Shown in pieces: positions 8,067-16,399 of a stretch of DNA of 47,702 nt (the stretch's first letter is position 1; each line of letters begins with the position of its first letter). Origin of the DNA: Clostridiales bacterium (GTDB lineage Bacteria > Bacillota > Clostridia > Oscillospirales > Oscillospiraceae); contig JAAXZS010000189.1 of the NCBI GenBank assembly GCA_012719745.1, positions 26,480 to 74,181 on the forward strand. Direction: 5' to 3'. The translations under genes were made by a program, and so were the position numbers. The notes beneath the pieces are model-generated. The model was given only the letters and a program-made list of their open reading frames with translations. It made no database searches and had not been told where the DNA came from.

Positions 8067-8504
8067 ATGAGCAAAAAGACCTATTATATTGTGGCAGCAG
8101 AGGCACTGCCGGAGGTATTCATTAAAGTGGCGGAGGCCAAAAGGATGCTGCAGGTGGGTGAGGCCGATACGGTGGGCGAAGCGACCCGCCGGGTGGGTAT
8201 CAGCCGCAGTGCTTTTTATAAGTATAAGGATACTGTGCAGCCCTTCCAGGACATGAAGACGGGGCATATTATCACTTTTTATGCCATGCTGCGGGATAAT
8301 CCCGGCGTCCTGTCCAACTTCCTGTCTATTTTTGCCAACTCGGGGGCAAATATACTGACCATTAACCAAACCATTCCCACAAACGGCTGCGCGGCCTTAA
8401 CCATTTCGGCGGAAACCTCCGACATGACAGAGGCGCTGGATGAAATGATTGCCCGGGTCTCGGGCGCTTACGGCGTCATTAAATTTGAGATTCTGGCAGC
8501 CTGA
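8067..8504 (+). CDS. pheB: ACT domain-containing protein, PheB/UPF0735 family
   Basis: Small cytoplasmic protein of 145 aa with an N-terminal region containing a helix-turn-helix-like stretch (TVGEATRRVGISRSAFYKYKD, about 37-57) and a C-terminal ACT domain (MLRDNPGVLSNFLSIFANSG onward). ACT domains bind amino acids. B. subtilis PheB has been linked to phenylalanine metabolism, but its role is not well established. ATG at 8067 follows GGAGG by 8 bases. The gene is monocistronic with a strong terminator after it. Confidence 0.85.
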   Translation: MSKKTYYIVAAEALPEVFIKVAEAKRMLQVGEADTVGEATRRVGISRSAFYKYKDTVQPFQDMKTGHIITFYAMLRDNPGVLSNFLSIFANSGANILTINQTIPTNGCAALTISAETSDMTEALDEMIARVSGAYGVIKFEILAA

Positions 8505-8543
8505 CGTAAAAGGCTATGAAGCTTTCACACACAATATGACATC

Positions 8544-8580
8544 AAACCGGCAGGCACAAAAGTGCCTGCCGGTTTAATAT
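8544..8580. terminator. bidirectional terminator after pheB
   Basis: Perfect 14-bp arms AAACCGGCAGGCAC and complement with an AAAA loop are followed by TTTAATATT. It lies 40 bases past the pheB stop and just past the stop of the convergent small gene. Confidence 0.85.
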
Positions 8581-8594
8581 TATATTGTGTAAAC

Positions 8595-8900
8595 TTATAG
8601 CTTTCGGGCGGAAATGTCGGAGATTTGCATGGAAATCCCGTTTTTAGCCGCCGCCTGGGCGCCTTTACGGATAAGAGAATCGCGGTTTTTCTGAATTTGC
8701 TGGACCACCAGCTCATCCCGCTGCTCCTGAGTCATTTTGTTTAAGATCGTTTTGAAAATCCCGGTGGCCATCTCCGGGTTTTTGGCCAGCATGGAACCCA
8801 AAATACCGCCTCGGTCGATTTTGTCCGACAGTAGGGGTATCAGAAATTCCGCCACGGAATCATAGTCGATATTGTCCAGACGGACAGTCAGTTCAATCAT
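8595..8900 (-). CDS. hypothetical protein, 101 aa
   Basis: Not recognised as a named family. The soluble protein starts MIELTVRLDNIDYDSVAEFLIPL and is predicted mostly helical, with a Gln/Arg/Lys-rich middle (NKMTQEQRDELVVQQIQKNRD) and no Cys, signal or membrane segment. ATG at 8900 follows GAGGA by 7 bases; the longer frame to 8984 has no ribosome site and runs through a hairpin. It lies 120 bases downstream of pckA on the same strand and could be co-transcribed with it, though a hairpin stands between. Confidence 0.75.
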   Translation of the reverse strand: MIELTVRLDNIDYDSVAEFLIPLLSDKIDRGGILGSMLAKNPEMATGIFKTILNKMTQEQRDELVVQQIQKNRDSLIRKGAQAAAKNGISMQISDISARKL

Positions 8901-8922
8901 AGATGTGTCCTCATATTTGGAC

Positions 8923-8957
8923 AGAGGGCACCGAAAGAGACTCTTCCGGCGCCCTCT
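8923..8957 (-). terminator. hairpin between pckA and the small downstream gene
   Basis: AGAGGGC-CCG-AAGAG-type arms pair across a tiny loop with a few mismatches. No T-run follows on the minus strand, so it may be a transcript-stabilising or processing hairpin rather than a full terminator. Confidence 0.45.
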
Positions 8958-9020
8958 GCATGAAATTTTGGTAAAACAAACCACAGATTATTTCATTCTA
9001 TTGCAGGAGACATGAAACAA

Positions 9021-10586
9021 TCAGGCCTTGGGGCCAGCCTTGACCACATCGGCGCTCATGTGGGTGTACTTTTTGAAGTTTTCCACAAAGCTCTCAGCCA
9101 GCTTTTGGCAGTTTGCCTTGTAAGCGGCCTTATCCTCCCAGGTGTTTTCGGGAATCAGCAGCTCGGAAGGAACGCCGGCAATAGCGGTGGGCACTTGTAC
9201 GCCGAAGGTGGGATCGGAAACAAACTGGCTCTTCTCAATTTCGCCGGTGAGAGCGGCGGTGACCATGGCCCGGGTGTAGGCAAGCTTCATGCGCTTGCCG
9301 GTACCGTTCCATCCGGTATTGACCAGATAGACCTTGGCACCGGATTTCTCCACTTTCTCTGCCAGCATCCCGGCATAGATGGAGGGATCCAGGGGCAGGA
9401 AGGGAGCACCGAAGCAGGTGGAGAAAGTGGGAACCGGCTCGGTAATACCGATCTCCGTGCCGGCCACCTTGGAGGTGAAGCCGGAGACGAAGTAGTACAT
9501 GGCCTGATTCTTATCCAGCTTGGAGATGGGGGGCAGTACGCCGTAGGCATCTGCTGTCAGGAAGATGACCGTCTTGGGCACACTGGGGGACATGCCGGAA
9601 AGCTCTGCGTTGGGAATATACTCCACGGGATAGCCCACACGGGAGTTCACCGCCAGAGAATCATCGTCAAAATCAAATTCACGGGTTTCCGGGTCCATGA
9701 CCACATTTTCCACCATGGAGCCGAACTTAATGGCGTTATAGATCTCCGGCTCGCCCTCGGGGCTCAGGTTGATGCACTTGGCATAGCAGCCGCCCTCAAA
9801 GTTAAATACGGAGTCGTCTGCCCAGCCGTGCTCGTCGTCGCCGATGAGCTTGCGGTTGGGATCCGCGGACAGAGTGGTTTTGCCGGTGCCGGAGAGGCCG
9901 AAGAACACAGCGGAATCGCCGCCCTTTCCGATATTGGCGGAGCAGTGCATGGGAAACACGCCCATCTTGGGCAGCACATAGTTCATGACGGAGAAAACGG
10001 ACTTCTTGATCTCGCCGGCATAACGGGTGCCGCAGATCACCACCAGATGGGCCTCATAGTCCACCAGAACGGCCGCTTCGCTGCGTGTGCCGTCGATTTC
10101 CGGAATGCACTTGAAGCCGGGAGCGGCAATAATGGTATAGTCCGCTTCGAAGGAGGCAAGCTGCTCCCCGGTGGGGCGGCGCAGCAGCTGGTGAATGAAC
10201 AGATTCTGGGAGGCCAGCTCGTTGACAATGCGGAAGCGCTTGGTGTACTTGGGATCGGCGCCGGCAAAGCCGTCAAAAATAAAGACCTCTTTATTTTGCA
10301 GATAGGCAATTACCTTGGCATAGATGGCATCAAAGGCGGCCTTCTCCATGGGGCGGTTCACCTTGCCCCAAGCAATATCGTCATGTACAGCCGGTGTATC
10401 GACAATAAATTTATCGTTGGCGCTGCGGCCGGTATATTTACCGGTCTTCACCACCAGCGCGCCGGTATTGGACAGCGTACCCTCGCCCCGCTGGAGCGCA
10501 TGCTCCGTCAGCTGTGCAGGTGTCAGGTTGCGGTAAACGGCAGAGGCGTTGATAATACCCAGTTTTTCCAATCCATAGGTTTCCAT
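9021..10586 (-). CDS. pckA: phosphoenolpyruvate carboxykinase (ATP)
   Basis: Interconverts oxaloacetate + ATP and PEP + CO2 + ADP in the cytoplasm. In fermenters it often runs toward oxaloacetate and makes ATP. The 521-aa protein has the PEPCK P-loop GLSGTGKTTLSADPNR, the second kinase motif IGDDEHGW and the RSANDKFIVD region. ATG at 10586 follows AGGAGGA by 7 bases; a longer frame to 10616 lacks a site. It has an extended -10 promoter and no close partner upstream. Confidence 0.97.
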   Translation of the reverse strand: METYGLEKLGIINASAVYRNLTPAQLTEHALQRGEGTLSNTGALVVKTGKYTGRSANDKFIVDTPAVHDDIAWGKVNRPMEKAAFDAIYAKVIAYLQNKEVFIFDGFAGADPKYTKRFRIVNELASQNLFIHQLLRRPTGEQLASFEADYTIIAAPGFKCIPEIDGTRSEAAVLVDYEAHLVVICGTRYAGEIKKSVFSVMNYVLPKMGVFPMHCSANIGKGGDSAVFFGLSGTGKTTLSADPNRKLIGDDEHGWADDSVFNFEGGCYAKCINLSPEGEPEIYNAIKFGSMVENVVMDPETREFDFDDDSLAVNSRVGYPVEYIPNAELSGMSPSVPKTVIFLTADAYGVLPPISKLDKNQAMYYFVSGFTSKVAGTEIGITEPVPTFSTCFGAPFLPLDPSIYAGMLAEKVEKSGAKVYLVNTGWNGTGKRMKLAYTRAMVTAALTGEIEKSQFVSDPTFGVQVPTAIAGVPSELLIPENTWEDKAAYKANCQKLAESFVENFKKYTHMSADVVKAGPKA

Positions 10587-10634
10587 GTAAAGTCCTCCTG
10601 ATGATAAATTTAACAACTACGACATGATTTTACT

Positions 10635-10643
10635 ATTATACCA
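10635..10643 (-). promoter_or_regulatory. extended -10 promoter of pckA
   Basis: On the minus strand TGG-TATAAT (TGnTATAAT form) ends at 10635, placing transcription start near 10628, about 40 bases before the pckA ATG. The -35 region (TAACAA at 17 bases) is weak, as expected of an extended -10 promoter. Confidence 0.6.
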
Positions 10644-10718
10644 TAGTATTTCCTATATTGTTAGATTTTTTGTGAATATTATTTATATGCAGGCTGCAAA
10701 AAAATCCTTATACATCAG

Positions 10719-11756
10719 TCACTTCAACCGGATGCGGGCACCGCCGCCATAGGCGGACACCGTACCGATGCGCTGGGCGCTGGGGACAGCGCTCCGGAGC
10801 TCTGCCCAAAAAGCATCCGCATCCGACGGGTCAACGGAAATCAGAAGGCCGCCGGAAGTTTGGGGATCGTAGAGCACATCCTGCCGGGCCAGCTCTGTTT
10901 CTCCCGCGTCTACGCCGCTTTCGGCGAAGGTGCGGTTGCGGTACATACCCGCCGGCAGGACGCCCATGCGGGCAAATTCCAGCGCCTCGGGGATCAGATC
11001 CATATCATCCACGTGAAGTGTGACCTGCACATCACTGCCCTGCGCCATTTCATAGCAGTGTCCCAAAAGGCCAAAGCCGGTGACATCCGTGCAGGCGTGT
11101 ACCCGGTAGTTCACCATCACATCCCGGGCGGATTTATTCAGCGTGGTCATCAGACGGATGGCCAGATTGCTGCCCGCCTCAGTGCAAAGTCCCGCCTTGG
11201 CGGCTGTTGTCAATATACCGATGCCCAGGGGCTTTGTGAGAAAGAGAACATCCCCCGGCTTTGCACCGCTGTTGGTAAGCATTTTATCGGGATGAACAAA
11301 ACCGGTGACCGCCAATCCGTATTTGGGTTCGTCGTCAAAAATACTGTGGCCACCGGTAATCAGAGCACCGGCTTCATACACCTTGTCATAGCCGCCCCGG
11401 AGAATCTGGTGGACATCCTCTTTATCCATCTTTTCCGGCACGCACATGATGTTCAGCGCCAGCTTGGGCTCACCGCCCATGGCATACACATCGGAAAGGG
11501 CATTGGTGGCGGCAATCTGTCCGAAAAGATAGGGGTCATCCGCAATAGGCGGAAAAAAGTCCACCGTCTGCACCAGCGCCAGATCATCAGATACCTTATA
11601 AACAGAGGCGTCGTCGCTCTTATCAAAGCCTACCAGCAGATTGGGATCATGGTGTACCTTGATATCATCAAGCAGCTGAGCCAGAACCCCGGCGCCCACT
11701 TTGGCACCGCAGCCGGCACATTTGGCCAGCTTAGTCAGTTTTACGTTTTCTTCCAT
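10719..11756 (-). CDS. selD: selenide, water dikinase (selenophosphate synthase)
   Basis: Makes selenophosphate from selenide and ATP. The 345-aa protein has the active-site Cys16 and Lys19 in KCAGCGAKVG; many anaerobes carry selenocysteine (TGA) at this Cys, but here the codon is TGC. The Asp-rich and Gly-rich ATP-binding regions follow (VGFDKSDDASVYKV, QTVDFFPPIADDPYLFG, GGHSIFDDEPKYG). It starts 9 bases after the yqeB stop with AAGGAG before it, so the two form one operon. In this setting selenophosphate most likely feeds the labile Se cofactor of molybdenum hydroxylases. Whether selA, selB and selC exist elsewhere cannot be seen. Confidence 0.95.
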   Translation of the reverse strand: MEENVKLTKLAKCAGCGAKVGAGVLAQLLDDIKVHHDPNLLVGFDKSDDASVYKVSDDLALVQTVDFFPPIADDPYLFGQIAATNALSDVYAMGGEPKLALNIMCVPEKMDKEDVHQILRGGYDKVYEAGALITGGHSIFDDEPKYGLAVTGFVHPDKMLTNSGAKPGDVLFLTKPLGIGILTTAAKAGLCTEAGSNLAIRLMTTLNKSARDVMVNYRVHACTDVTGFGLLGHCYEMAQGSDVQVTLHVDDMDLIPEALEFARMGVLPAGMYRNRTFAESGVDAGETELARQDVLYDPQTSGGLLISVDPSDADAFWAELRSAVPSAQRIGTVSAYGGGARIRLK

Positions 11757-11765
11757 AGTAACTCC

Positions 11766-12563
11766 TTATCTTCCTTTCAATACACCGCTGAGCCGTAAAA
11801 CAGCTTCCAGTGCGCCGCCGCCCACGGCCAGCGCTTTGTCGGAGACCTGCAAGCAGTATTCTGCGTGCCCCCGGGGGTCTACATCGCCGCTTTTCATGCC
11901 CTTAAAGACCGTTGTGCCATCGGGCAGAATGCCTCGCAGGACGCCGCCGATGGTGCATCGCATGGGAATACCTTCCACCGTGCCGGCCACATCTCCCGCT
12001 TGCACACGGTCGCCGATTTCATATGCCTGGTGAAAAATGCCGTCTGCCGGCGCCCGCAGGACGCGCTCACCGGTAAAGCCGCCGATGAGACCCGGCATGT
12101 TGGTGTTGGGGATGGCGCTGCCGCTGAGAATCACCCGGCCCAGCGTGTGCCCCCGCATGGTCTCCACCACCGCATGACAGTCCTGCCCCGCTGTGAAGCC
12201 GGGGCCCACGCCGATCACGGCGGGAGCATCGGTTATTTTGGTGCCCAGATTCCGCTTGGCCAAAATGGCGTCAATCAGGACATCGGGCCGGATCTCTGTC
12301 CGGCACAGACAGTCCGGGTCCGCCAGCACCGGAATACAGCCGGAATGAAGAACGGCCGCCACTTCTTTAAGATCGGAAACAAAAACGGCGGTCACATCCT
12401 CCACAGTGGTCTTGCCCAGTAAAATGGCCTGGGAAAAACAGACGGTGCGGCGGATGGCCGTGGGACGGGGCAGGTCGGTCATGACCACCTGTATGTGACA
12501 ATGCCACAGCCGCAGAGCGATACCGGTGGCAATATCGCCCGCGCCCCGAATCAAAACAACCAT
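11766..12563 (-). CDS. yqeB: selenium-dependent molybdenum hydroxylase system protein, YqeB/EF2563 family
   Basis: Accessory protein that co-occurs with SelD and Se-dependent molybdenum hydroxylases; its exact step, probably Se cofactor maturation, is not proven. The 265-aa protein begins VVLIRGAGDIATGIALRL, a Rossmann-like GxGD motif, and has GVGPGFTAGQDCHAVVETMRG and a lipoyl/biotinyl-like hammerhead (PADGIFHQAYEIGDRVQAGD). ATG at 12563 follows AAGGAG; the frame upstream to 12608 starts inside the promoter. It leads the yqeB-selD operon from a promoter back-to-back with that of the ModE-like regulator. Confidence 0.88.
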   Translation of the reverse strand: MVVLIRGAGDIATGIALRLWHCHIQVVMTDLPRPTAIRRTVCFSQAILLGKTTVEDVTAVFVSDLKEVAAVLHSGCIPVLADPDCLCRTEIRPDVLIDAILAKRNLGTKITDAPAVIGVGPGFTAGQDCHAVVETMRGHTLGRVILSGSAIPNTNMPGLIGGFTGERVLRAPADGIFHQAYEIGDRVQAGDVAGTVEGIPMRCTIGGVLRGILPDGTTVFKGMKSGDVDPRGHAEYCLQVSDKALAVGGGALEAVLRLSGVLKGR

Positions 12564-12598
12564 GACAACTATCTCCTTTATGTCGCTTATCTTTTGAA

Positions 12599-12627
12599 AG
12601 AATAACATTTTCTGCAGAAACCGTCAA
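12599..12627 (-). promoter_or_regulatory. yqeB-selD promoter with a palindrome in its spacer
   Basis: On the minus strand TTGACG (12622-12627), a 17-base spacer and TATTCT (12599-12604). The spacer holds the perfect 12-bp palindrome TTTCTGCAGAAA (12608-12619), a likely operator. The -35 box is 9 bases from the -35 box of the divergent regulator. Confidence 0.65.
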
Positions 12628-12636
12628 GACTGGCCG

Positions 12637-12665
12637 TTGACCTTTTTTACCGGGACTGCTACAAT
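12637..12665 (+). promoter_or_regulatory. promoter predicting a leaderless mRNA for the ModE-like gene
   Basis: TTGACC (12637-12642), an exact 17-base spacer and TACAAT (12660-12665). With the standard 6-base discriminator, +1 falls on A12672, the first base of the start codon. No Shine-Dalgarno sequence is present between the -10 box and the ATG. Confidence 0.7.
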
Positions 12666-12671
12666 ACGGGT

Positions 12672-13028
12672 ATGGATAAGAAAATTACGTACAAGTTAAC
12701 CGTTCGCCTCTTCACGGAGGAAAAGTGCTTCGGACCCGGCGTTGCCATGCTGTTGCGCAGGGTGCAGGAGCTTCATTCACTGCGCGCGGCGGCAGCAGAC
12801 CTCTCCATGGCCTATTCCAAGGCGTGGACCATTTTGAAAAACGCCGAACGGCTGATGAACTGCAAACTTTTGATCTCGTCGGCCGGTGGAAAGCACGGAG
12901 GCGGGGCAACGCTGACGGAGGAGGCCGTGGCGCTGCTGGACGCCTACGATGGATTTTGCCGGGAGCTGAATGCTTTCGGGGAGGAGATCTTTGAGGAGAA
13001 ATTCGGCCGGTTCATTGAAAAATTGTGA
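12672..13028 (+). CDS. ModE-type winged-helix regulator lacking the molybdate-binding domain
   Basis: DNA-binding protein of 118 aa that matches the N-terminal LysR-like wHTH of ModE: KLTVRLFTEEKCFGPGVAMLL, then SLRAAAADLSMAYSKAWTIL (the recognition-helix region) and a KHGGGATLTEEAV wing. The TOBE/MOP molybdate-binding part of E. coli ModE is absent, as is common for this short form. It faces yqeB-selD and is close to two molybdenum hydroxylases, so it may regulate them. The start is supported by family alignment in spite of there being no ribosome site; the transcript appears leaderless. Confidence 0.85.
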   Translation: MDKKITYKLTVRLFTEEKCFGPGVAMLLRRVQELHSLRAAAADLSMAYSKAWTILKNAERLMNCKLLISSAGGKHGGGATLTEEAVALLDAYDGFCRELNAFGEEIFEEKFGRFIEKL

Positions 13029-13102
13029 GACATGGCTATGCGGGCTTTTTGGCACGCATAGAAATAAGTAAAGCCTTAATTTTGAAACAATGTGAGTTTG
13101 AT

Positions 13103-13729
13103 ATGGTGATAAAAGGATTACGCTTTGGGATGCTGCTGCAGATCGCCATTGGGCCGATGTGCCTGTTTGTATTCAACACGGCTGCCAGCCGGGGACTTGG
13201 TATGGGCCTTTTACTGGTGTGCGCCATTGCATTGACGGATGCGCTGTATATCTCATTGTCGGGACTGGGGATCAGCGCTGTTCTCAACCGGCCCAAGATA
13301 AGAAAAGCGGTGCAGGTGTGTGGAGCGGCAATACTGGTGCTTTTCGGCACCAATACCATATTAAATGTATTTGGCGTTTCCATACTGCCCAGCATTCGTC
13401 TGTTTTCAGACGTAACAGGAAAAACGATCTTTGTGCAGGGATTGCTGCTTACGGCGTCCAATCCTTTGACCATTGTTTTCTGGAGCGGCGTTTTTTCCAC
13501 CCAGATCATTGAGCACGATTACAACAAACGACAACTGGCCGCATTCGGCATCGGCTGCGTACTGGCAACGCTCCTTTTCCTTTCTCTGGTGGCCTGCCTG
13601 GGAACGGTAGTCAAGAGCTTTATCAGTGCCGGTATTCTGGCCGTCCTCAATATCGGCGTGGGCGCTGTCATCATCTTTTTCGGAATACGGCTTCTGGTGT
13701 CCCCGCAAAAAAATCAAGAATCAGCATAA
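13103..13729 (+). CDS. LysE/RhtB family exporter
   Basis: Membrane exporter of about 208 aa with six hydrophobic segments. The LysE-type opening VIKGLRFGMLLQIAIGPMCLF carries the conserved Gly-Pro of the first helix, and SNPLTIVFWSGVF matches the SNPKAILFF-type motif. ATG at 13103 puts the first helix at the usual distance; a longer frame from GTG 13025 overlaps the ModE-like stop and would add an odd 26-residue leader. The ribosome site GTGAG is weak. Probably co-transcribed with the regulator. The substrate (amino acid or other) is unknown. Confidence 0.82.
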   Translation: MVIKGLRFGMLLQIAIGPMCLFVFNTAASRGLGMGLLLVCAIALTDALYISLSGLGISAVLNRPKIRKAVQVCGAAILVLFGTNTILNVFGVSILPSIRLFSDVTGKTIFVQGLLLTASNPLTIVFWSGVFSTQIIEHDYNKRQLAAFGIGCVLATLLFLSLVACLGTVVKSFISAGILAVLNIGVGAVIIFFGIRLLVSPQKNQESA

Positions 13730-13765
13730 CGAACCGGAGAAATCCGATTGATTATGCTGATTCTT
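13719..13765. terminator. bidirectional terminator between the exporter and metI
   Basis: Arms AATCAGCATAA and TTATGCTGATT (11 bp) enclose a loop that itself contains a CGGA/TCCG stem. T-rich tracts follow on both strands (TTCTTTTGTTT plus, CTTGATTTTTTT minus). The plus arm overlaps the last exporter codons. Confidence 0.8.
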
Positions 13766-13773
13766 TTGTTTGA

Positions 13774-14484
13774 TTATGTCTTGTTTTTCAGACGCTTATC
13801 CAGTTTCACCGCAAGGCGGGTGCCTGCGGCCTGAAAAATCTGAACCAGAATGATGAGCAGCACCACGGCAATAATCATCACCAGATCCTTGTAGCGATAA
13901 TAGCCGTAGTTGATGGCAATCTTGCCCAGACCGCCGCCGCCAATGATGCCGCTCATGGCCGAGTAGCCCAGAATGGTAGTAATGGCGATGGTGGCGCTGG
14001 AGAGGAGGGAGGGAATACTCTCCGGGATCATCACACGGGTGATAATTTGGAAGGGGGAGGCGCCCATACTCTGAGCCGCTTCAATCACATTGGGGTTCAT
14101 CTCCCGCAGGCTGCTCTCCACGAGCCGGGCCACAAAAGGAAAGGCGGCGATGACCAGCGGGACAATGGAGGCCACCGTTCCCACGGTGGTGCCCACGATC
14201 AGGCGGGTCAAGGGGAACACCAGGATCATGAGGATCAGGAATGGCACCGAACGCAGCAGATTGATGACCACGTTGAGAACATGCATCACGGCCTTGGGCA
14301 GAGGGCGAATGCCGCCCTTTTCACCGGTGACCAGCAGAACCCCCAGAGGCAGGCCCAGCAAAATGGCAAAAGCTGTGGCCAGTACCGTCACATAGACGGT
14401 TTCCCAGATGGCCAGAGGAACTTCTGTCTGCAAAATTTGCAGGGCTTCCTGCACCGTATCCGAAGAAAACCAACTGTTAAGCAC
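13774..14484 (-). CDS. metI: methionine ABC transporter permease MetI
   Basis: Inner-membrane permease of the D/L-methionine importer, 236 aa, with five hydrophobic helices. The ABC permease EAA-type loop is ESSLREMNPNVIEAAQSMGAS (about 123-143), and LLRSVPFLILMILVFPLTRLIVGTT is typical of MetI. GTG at 14484 follows AGGAGG and overlaps the metN stop by 8 bases, so expression is coupled. It is the last gene of metQ-metN-metI. Confidence 0.95.
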   Translation of the reverse strand: MLNSWFSSDTVQEALQILQTEVPLAIWETVYVTVLATAFAILLGLPLGVLLVTGEKGGIRPLPKAVMHVLNVVINLLRSVPFLILMILVFPLTRLIVGTTVGTVASIVPLVIAAFPFVARLVESSLREMNPNVIEAAQSMGASPFQIITRVMIPESIPSLLSSATIAITTILGYSAMSGIIGGGGLGKIAINYGYYRYKDLVMIIAVVLLIILVQIFQAAGTRLAVKLDKRLKNKT

Positions 14485-15487
14485 GCTCTGTCACCTCCTG
14501 CACCAATATGTCCTTCATGCTTTGCAGATAGGCCGTGGCCTCCTGCACCTTTTCCACGCCGCCGGGGATACCCAGCAACATACTGCCGTAGACCTTTTCT
14601 TCAATGCTCCGGGTGGAGGCGAAGAGAATGTTGGCGGCAATGTTTTTTTCGATGGCCATCTGGGCAATGAGGGGGGTGCCGGTGGCCAAGGCACCGTTGA
14701 ATACCACACGGATCCGGCGCTCGCCGGGGGTGCCGGGCAGCTCGCTCTGTTCGCCCTCGGGAAATACCAGACGGCGGGCGGCATCGGAGCGGGGCGAGGA
14801 GAACACCGTGCCCACAGGGCCTTCCTCGACCACACGGCCGTCATCCAGAATGGCCACCCGGCTGCACACCTCCTCCACCACGCTCATCTGGTGGGTGATG
14901 ATGATGACGGTGATGCCCAGCTTTCGATTGATTTCCCGGATCAGTTGCAAAATAGAGTGGGTGGTGTTGGGGTCCAGGGCGCTGGTGGCTTCGTCACACA
15001 GCAGCACCTTGGGGTCTGTGGCAAGAGCACGGGCGATGGCAATGCGCTGCTGCTGGCCACCGGAGAGCTGGGCGGGGTAGGCGTTGGCCTTATTAGGCAG
15101 ACCCACGATCTCCAGCAGCTCTTTGGCTCGGGCAAGAGCCTTGGCCTTGGGGATGCCGGCAAGCTCCAGCGGGAAGCAGATGTTTTTAAGACAGGTGCGC
15201 TGCATCAGAAGATTGAACCCCTGAAAGATCATGGTCACGCTGCGCCGTACCTGACGCAGCGCCTTTTCGGAGAGGCTTCCTATATCCTGGCCGTCAATGA
15301 GGACGGCGCCCTCTGTGGGTCTCTCCAGCATGTTGATGCACCGCACCAGCGTGCTTTTGCCGGCACCGCTCATGCCGATGATACCGTATATGTCGCCGCT
15401 TTGGATGGAGAGGCTGACATCTGTCAGCGCCTCCACCGTGCCGTCCGCGGTTTGAAAGGTTTTGGAGAGATGCTGTATCTCTATCAT
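14477..15487 (-). CDS. metN: methionine ABC transporter ATPase MetN
   Basis: Cytoplasmic ATPase of the methionine importer, 336 aa. Walker A is GMSGAGKSTL (about 39-48), the signature is LSGGQQQRIAIARAL, Walker B is VLLCDEATSALD and the switch His lies in IIITHQM. The C-terminal third (from about 255) is a NIL domain, which in E. coli binds methionine and inhibits transport. ATG at 15487 follows AGGAGG. It lies between metQ (54-base gap) and metI (overlap). Confidence 0.96.
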   Translation of the reverse strand: MIEIQHLSKTFQTADGTVEALTDVSLSIQSGDIYGIIGMSGAGKSTLVRCINMLERPTEGAVLIDGQDIGSLSEKALRQVRRSVTMIFQGFNLLMQRTCLKNICFPLELAGIPKAKALARAKELLEIVGLPNKANAYPAQLSGGQQQRIAIARALATDPKVLLCDEATSALDPNTTHSILQLIREINRKLGITVIIITHQMSVVEEVCSRVAILDDGRVVEEGPVGTVFSSPRSDAARRLVFPEGEQSELPGTPGERRIRVVFNGALATGTPLIAQMAIEKNIAANILFASTRSIEEKVYGSMLLGIPGGVEKVQEATAYLQSMKDILVQEVTERA

Positions 15488-15541
15488 ATGATACCTCCTG
15501 TGCCGCGGGGTGTTACACTGCGGCTGTTCCCTTTTTTAAGA

Positions 15542-16399
15542 TTACTTCTTGATGGCGTCCAGCGTGGTCTGCTTGCCGCCGTAGATGCCCATGGGCTCCA
15601 CATGAATCGTGGCGGCATTGACGATGTGGGTGCCGTTCTGGGCGTTGAAGTCATCCAGATAGGGAATGTGCTGGAAATAGTTGGCATCCAGCTCGCCGCT
15701 TTCCACCACGTTGTTGGGCTGGACATAGTCGGTGTATTCCACGATCTTCAGTGTGATATTTTTCTGAGCCAGAATGTCGGCGGCGACCTTCAGAATCTCG
15801 GCGTGAGGTGTGGGGGAGGCGGCCACGGAGATGGTGGCACCGGCCAAGGAATCGTAATTGACACTGGCGTCAAAGCCGTCGCCGGGATTTTCCACCACGC
15901 TAATGACGGCACCGTCATACTTTTCGGCAATGTAATCGGCTACCTGCTGGCTGGCAAGGGCCGCGGCCAGAGCCTTGATCTTGTCGGAGGACTCATTGCC
16001 CTCCTTCACGGCCAGAATATTGCCGTAGGCGGAGGCGGAGCCTTCAATGGCCAGGGCGTCCTTCACAGGGTTGAGATCGGCGGAGATGGCATAGTTGGAG
16101 TTGATGACCGCGAAGTCCACATCTTGACGGACATTGGGGATCTGCGCGGCTTCTACTTCCTTAAAGGTCAAATTATAGGGGTTCTCAGCAATGTCCTTGA
16201 CGGTGGCGGTGATGCCCGCACCGTCCTTGAGCTTGATATAACCCTGCTCTTGCAGAAGAAGAAGGGCCCGGGCCTCGTTGGTGGTGTCGTTGGGAACGGC
16301 AATGGTCAGACTGGCGGTTTTGCTGCCGCAGGCGGAGAGGGAGAGGATCAGGCTGAGGGCCAGAACGGTGGTTAAAACAAATGTAATGATCTTTTTCAT
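15542..16399 (-). CDS. metQ: methionine-binding lipoprotein MetQ/NlpA family
   Basis: Substrate-binding lipoprotein of the methionine importer, 285 aa. The signal peptide ends with the lipobox LSAC, so Cys24 is lipidated and anchors it outside the membrane. The mature part has VPNDTTNEARALLLLQ, DFAVINSNYA and VESGELDANYFQHIPYLDDF, typical of MetQ. AAAGGAG lies about 10 bases upstream. The ATG overlaps the stop of a 42-codon upstream reading frame (ATGA), suggesting coupling. The operon is preceded by a Met/Cys-rich leader peptide and terminator. Confidence 0.96.
   Translation of the reverse strand: MKKIITFVLTTVLALSLILSLSACGSKTASLTIAVPNDTTNEARALLLLQEQGYIKLKDGAGITATVKDIAENPYNLTFKEVEAAQIPNVRQDVDFAVINSNYAISADLNPVKDALAIEGSASAYGNILAVKEGNESSDKIKALAAALASQQVADYIAEKYDGAVISVVENPGDGFDASVNYDSLAGATISVAASPTPHAEILKVAADILAQKNITLKIVEYTDYVQPNNVVESGELDANYFQHIPYLDDFNAQNGTHIVNAATIHVEPMGIYGGKQTTLDAIKK

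Noticed and set aside
9012..10601. Long plus-strand reading frame opposite pckA
   Set aside because: Mirror image of a certain gene with GC-rich codon bias; Gly/His-rich translation has no domain and no ribosome site.
11705..11712. Selenocysteine in SelD
   Set aside because: The active-site codon is TGC, and no in-frame TGA is present in selD.
12725..12994. GTG-started plus-strand frame with a GGAGG inside the ModE-like gene
   Set aside because: The GGAGG is a chance part of Glu-Glu codons; the other frame matches the ModE N-terminal domain over its full length.
14408..16375. Very long plus-strand frame across metN and metQ
   Set aside because: Exists only because the minus-strand genes lack certain codons; it contains no recognisable motif.
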